Assembly: GCA_021162125.1 (NCBI GenBank)
Contig: JAGGZG010000038.1
Span: 1 to 21,499 of the forward strand
Direction: 5' to 3'
Origin: Anaerolineae bacterium
Lineage (GTDB): Bacteria; Chloroflexota; Anaerolineae; JACIWR01
DNA: 21,499 nucleotides
The notes beneath the pieces were generated by a model that worked only from the letters and a program-made list of their open reading frames with translations, made no database searches and was not told where the DNA came from. Of this stretch, positions 16,957 through 21,499 are shown in pieces. Positions within the stretch are counted from its first letter, which is position 1; every line of letters starts with the position of its first letter. A program made the position numbers and the translations under genes.

Positions 16957-17028
16957 CCGATTAAGCGGATGGGAGCGACGGGGATGCGAGAACAACTGGC
17001 TCCGTCGGATCAATCGGGTTAATCGGCT
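16955..17028. repeat. Inverted repeat between fni and the prenyl synthase
   Basis: AGCCGATTAA (16955-16964) is exactly complementary to TTAATCGGCT (17019-17028). GGAGC and GGCTCC segments inside the 54-base loop could extend the structure. It occupies most of the 120-bp gap between two genes of the same operon, and its left arm includes the last two bases of the fni stop codon. It is probably a dispersed palindromic repeat or an mRNA processing hairpin. Confidence 0.5.
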
Positions 17029-17076
17029 GACTAAAGCTACAATGGACGCTGACGTCTTCTTTACTCAGGAGGCCTT

Positions 17077-18114
17077 ATGAATATCCAAACAACGTTCGCT
17101 CGCTACCTTCGTGCCATTGAAGAGGAGTTGAAAGCCGCTCTGGAGACTCCGCACGAACTATTGGCTCCCTATTACGGGATGATGCACTACCACCTGGGCT
17201 GGGTGGATGAACACTTCGTCGCTTGTGAGGTCCACAAAGGCAAGCGTCTGCGCCCCCTCTTCTGCCTGCTCACCTGTGAAGCAGCGGGCGGGGATTTCTC
17301 CCAGGCTCTCCCGGCCGCAGCCGCCGTGGAGCTCGTCCACAACTTCTCGCTGGTCCACGACGACATCGAGGATGACAGCCCAACCCGCCGCCATCGCACT
17401 ACGGTGTGGAAGCTGTGGGGGATACCACAGGGGATCAACGTCGGTGATGGGCTTTTTGTCCAGGCATACCTGGCCCTGAGCCACCTGGTGGAGCGGGGCG
17501 TGCCCCCCACACGGGCCCTGGCCGCACAGCGGACGCTCGTGGAAGCTTGCCTGATGCTGTGCGAGGGCCAGTATCTGGACATGACTTTCGAGACGCGGCT
17601 GGACGTGAACCTGGACGAGTATCTGTGGATGATTCGCAACAAGACGGCCACCCTGTTGGCCTGTTCCTGCCAGCTCGGCGCGATGGTGGCCAGCGACGAT
17701 AGCGCGCTGATCGCCCATTATCGCCACTTCGCCGAGAACCTGGGAATGGCCTTCCAGATTCAGGACGACATCCTGGGCATCTGGGGTCAGGAGGAGGTGA
17801 CCGGCAAATCCGCCGTCGGCGACATCCGGCAGCGCAAGAAGACTTTACCTTTCGTGTACGCGGTGAGCGTCGCCGACCATGCCGAGGCCGGCCAGCGACT
17901 GAAAGAGATTTACAGCCAGCCGGTGATTGATGATCGCGCCGTCGCCGAGGTGTTGGACATCCTGGCCGCCGTTGGCGCGCGGGAATACGCTGTGGAGGTG
18001 AAGGCGGAATACCATCGCCTGGCCCTGGAAGAACTGGAGGCCACCGGCGTAGACAACGTGGCGCAGGCCAGCCTGCGCGGGTTGGCCAACTCATTGCTGG
18101 AGAGAACGTCGTGA
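17077..18114 (+). CDS. Geranylgeranyl-diphosphate synthase-type prenyltransferase
   Basis: A 345-residue all-helical trans-prenyl synthase that adds IPP units to an allylic diphosphate. The GKR substrate motif is at 55-57. The first Asp-rich motif is DDIED at 95-99, without the two-residue insertion of bacterial FPP synthases. The second is DDILG at 230-234. F90, the fifth residue before the first motif, is aromatic. Aromatic at -5 with no insertion is the archaeal-type GGPP synthase pattern, so a C20 product is predicted; C15 or longer products cannot be excluded. AGGAGG stands 4 bases before the ATG. The stop overlaps the start of the next gene (GTGA), implying translational coupling. The product could be the substrate of the geranylgeranyl reductase encoded nearby. 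Confidence 0.9.
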   Translation: MNIQTTFARYLRAIEEELKAALETPHELLAPYYGMMHYHLGWVDEHFVACEVHKGKRLRPLFCLLTCEAAGGDFSQALPAAAAVELVHNFSLVHDDIEDDSPTRRHRTTVWKLWGIPQGINVGDGLFVQAYLALSHLVERGVPPTRALAAQRTLVEACLMLCEGQYLDMTFETRLDVNLDEYLWMIRNKTATLLACSCQLGAMVASDDSALIAHYRHFAENLGMAFQIQDDILGIWGQEEVTGKSAVGDIRQRKKTLPFVYAVSVADHAEAGQRLKEIYSQPVIDDRAVAEVLDILAAVGAREYAVEVKAEYHRLALEELEATGVDNVAQASLRGLANSLLERTS

Positions 18115-19623
18115 GCACATCGCATCCATCTTCCTCCACGGGAACAGGGACGACAGTTATCCCCGGCAGACGCGATGATCTGGCGTGGCTGATAGGTCTG
18201 GGGGTGCTCTCGGCTGTGGTTTACGCCTGGGCGTTCCCCTATCGCTTCCCCCTCGTCCACCTGTACGATATTCCCTTTATTGATCTGGGCAAGCTGACGA
18301 AACACACCCACGCCGGCGCGTTGAACTTCGCCCTGAGCGTCCTCGTGCTGTTCCTGCTCTACTACGCCGCGTACAAGTTGATCCGAGGACAGACGTCTCG
18401 CCGCTGGGGGATGACGATGCTGGCATTCGCCGTGGGTTTCTTCGTCATCCTGATCCTGACCTACCCCATCGGCGCGGGGGACGTCTTCGATTACATGCTG
18501 GGCGGGCGCATCCTGGCTTACTACCGGGTCAATCCCTACACCCATGCCGGCGCCGATTTCCTGCCCGGCGATCCCTTCGCCCCTTATGCCCCCTATTACC
18601 GCCACCCCTCGTATTACGGCCCGCTGTGGACGCTACTCGCCGCCGGAATCAACCTGCTGGCCGGGACGGGCAATCTGTTGGCCAACCTGTGGGCATTCAA
18701 GGCCCTGGCCCTGATCTTCTACCTGGCGGACGTGGGGCTGATATACCTCATCGTGCGGGAGTTGCGTCCCGGCCGGGCGCTGGATGCGGCGTTCCTCTTC
18801 GCCTGGAACCCGCTCGTCCTGTTCGAGACGGCGGTCAACGCCCACAACGACGTGGTGATGATGGCTTTCGTGCTGCTGGGAGTGTATCTGTTCCAACGCC
18901 GGCACTATCACGGTATGATCGCCACCGTGGTCGCCTCTGCGTTGATTAAAGCGGCCTCGGCCTTTCTGATTCCCGTTTTCGTGCTGGCCGCGCTGTGGGC
19001 CCTGCCGAACTGGCGGCGGCGGATCACTTTCCTGATCACCGGCGGGCTGGTGGCCGTGGGAGTGACCGTGCTGCTTTACCTCCCGTTCTGGGAAGGGAGG
19101 CAGATCATCACAGTGGGACGGCGGCTCGGGATGTTTACCAGTTCTTTCCCCACCTTGCTTATGCTCCTACTTCGCTTCCGCCTGCCCCAGGAATCCGCCA
19201 AACTGATCGCCTCCAGCCTGGCTACGGTGGTTTTCGCCACGTTCTACGCCTGGCAGATGTGGAAATTGCGCGGTAGCGTTGAGAGCCTGATCCGCACCAG
19301 CTACGCTCTCACTCTGTTCTTCCTGCTGTTCATCTGCCTGTGGTTCCAGCCCTGGTATATCATCTGGGTGATCGCTCTGGCCGCGTTGCTCTCTCAGCCA
19401 GATGCTATTTGCCAGAGCGCGCTGTTCACCTACAGTGGTACCTGGGCCTACGTGGTCTATCATTTTGTCTGGTTCTGGTACGTGCCGGTCATGAACTGGG
19501 GCAACACCTTAGGCGTGCACACCACAGCCGTGGTTGCCATTTTCACCCTGCCGCTGGCCTACGGCATCTACCGGCTGGCGAGAACCCCGGATCACAGGAC
19601 ACCATCGGATCACTGCCGTCAAC

Positions 19624-19634
<11 letters not shown>
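18111..19634 (+). CDS. Polyprenol-phosphate-dependent mannosyltransferase-like membrane protein (MptA/B, GT87 type)
   Basis: A 507-residue protein with about 12-13 membrane helices. The GT-C fold is indicated by the acidic loop after the second or third helix (GAGDVFDYMLGGRIL, D124 and D127) and by NAHNDVVM (H245-N246-D247), which resembles the GGHND motif of MptA/MptB alpha-1,6-mannosyltransferases. Those enzymes move a sugar from a polyprenyl-phosphate donor onto a growing glycan at the outer membrane face. Donor and acceptor here are not known. It starts with a GTG inside the stop of the prenyl synthase gene (4-bp overlap), linking prenyl-chain synthesis and prenyl-linked glycosylation. 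Its end overlaps the convergent acyl-CoA mutase gene by 11 bp. Confidence 0.82.
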
Positions 19635-21303
<1,669 letters not shown>

Positions 21304-21327
21304 GTTCACCTCCAGAGGATTGGGTGG

Positions 21328-21494
21328 TCCCCCTGTAGAGTGTTGGTGACGTGTCTCGCCCGAACGTTCACGTTCGGGCTACGAGATGCAAGGCCCTCGG
21401 GGCCTCTGGAGCCCCCGGAGGGGGCTTCCCACCTCGTAGCCGGGCGGTTTAGCGCCCGGCGGGGCGGACGAGGAGCACCAACACACAAGGGGGA
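21328..21494. mobile_element. MITE-like 167-bp element made of consecutive hairpins
   Basis: The ends are inverted repeats. TCCCCCT plus GTGTTGGTG on the left (21328-21348) matches AGGGGGA and CACCAACAC on the right (21476-21494), apart from a short indel. Inside are four hairpins: 21358-21379 (10-bp stem, TC loop), AGGCCC/GGGCCT near 21391, AGCCCCC/GGGGGCT near 21410-21426, and 21439-21460 (8-bp stem). GCTACGAG (21378-21385) also pairs with CTCGTAGC (21433-21440). No coding capacity. It lies directly upstream of the acyl-CoA mutase gene. Confidence 0.55.
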
Positions 21495-21499
21495 GACTA

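Noticed and set aside
17019..17043. A separate promoter for the prenyl synthase using TACAAT at 17038-17043
   Set aside because: No acceptable -35 exists at 16-18 bp; TTAATC is only 13 bp away.

Overview
The window reads as a chromosomal segment of a GC-rich bacterium, most plausibly a Chloroflexota member (Anaerolineae-like). This is an impression from gene content, not a computed placement: an HtrA protease with a Thr/Pro-rich linker, a ferredoxin-fused geranylgeranyl reductase, a type 2 IPP isomerase, a GT87-like mannosyltransferase and a stand-alone acyl-CoA mutase large subunit. No rRNA, tRNA, CRISPR array, transposase or phage gene was seen.

Reading from the right, the minus strand first carries an acyl-CoA mutase large subunit (19624-21303) with isobutyryl-CoA-mutase-type active-site residues. 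Upstream of it is a 167-bp multi-hairpin element with terminal inverted repeats. Convergent to it, a plus-strand operon (15919-19634) encodes type 2 IPP isomerase, a GGPP-type prenyl synthase and a polytopic glycosyltransferase. Divergent from that operon lie a minus-strand acyl carrier protein and a ferredoxin-geranylgeranyl reductase fusion. Together they suggest production, saturation and glycosylation of C20 or longer isoprenoid lipids.

The central block (5795-13693, minus strand) is a proteostasis island: Hsp20, a CbpA-type DnaJ, HtrA with a PDZ domain, a MerR-like HspR/CbpM protein, rhomboid protease, a membrane-anchored Clp-fold serine protease and ClpB. It covers holdase, disaggregase, periplasmic and membrane proteolysis and a probable regulator. 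Upstream of hsp20 sit six copies of a hexamer at an exact 11-bp period, ending 11 bp before an extended -10 box.

The left block (183-5566, minus strand) is a cytoplasmic GH13 glycosidase, an amidohydrolase (MTA/SAH deaminase type) fused to a degenerate CYTH domain, and a LacI-family regulator. The regulator has a consensus promoter with a 14-bp LacI-type operator touching its -10.

Four promoters are near-perfect TTGACA-N17-TANANT sites (lacI, GH13, ACP, idi). None of this quality was seen before the proteostasis genes. Most intergenic gaps hold strong GC-rich hairpins. Some look like terminators, some lie inside 5' leaders and some look like dispersed palindromic elements.
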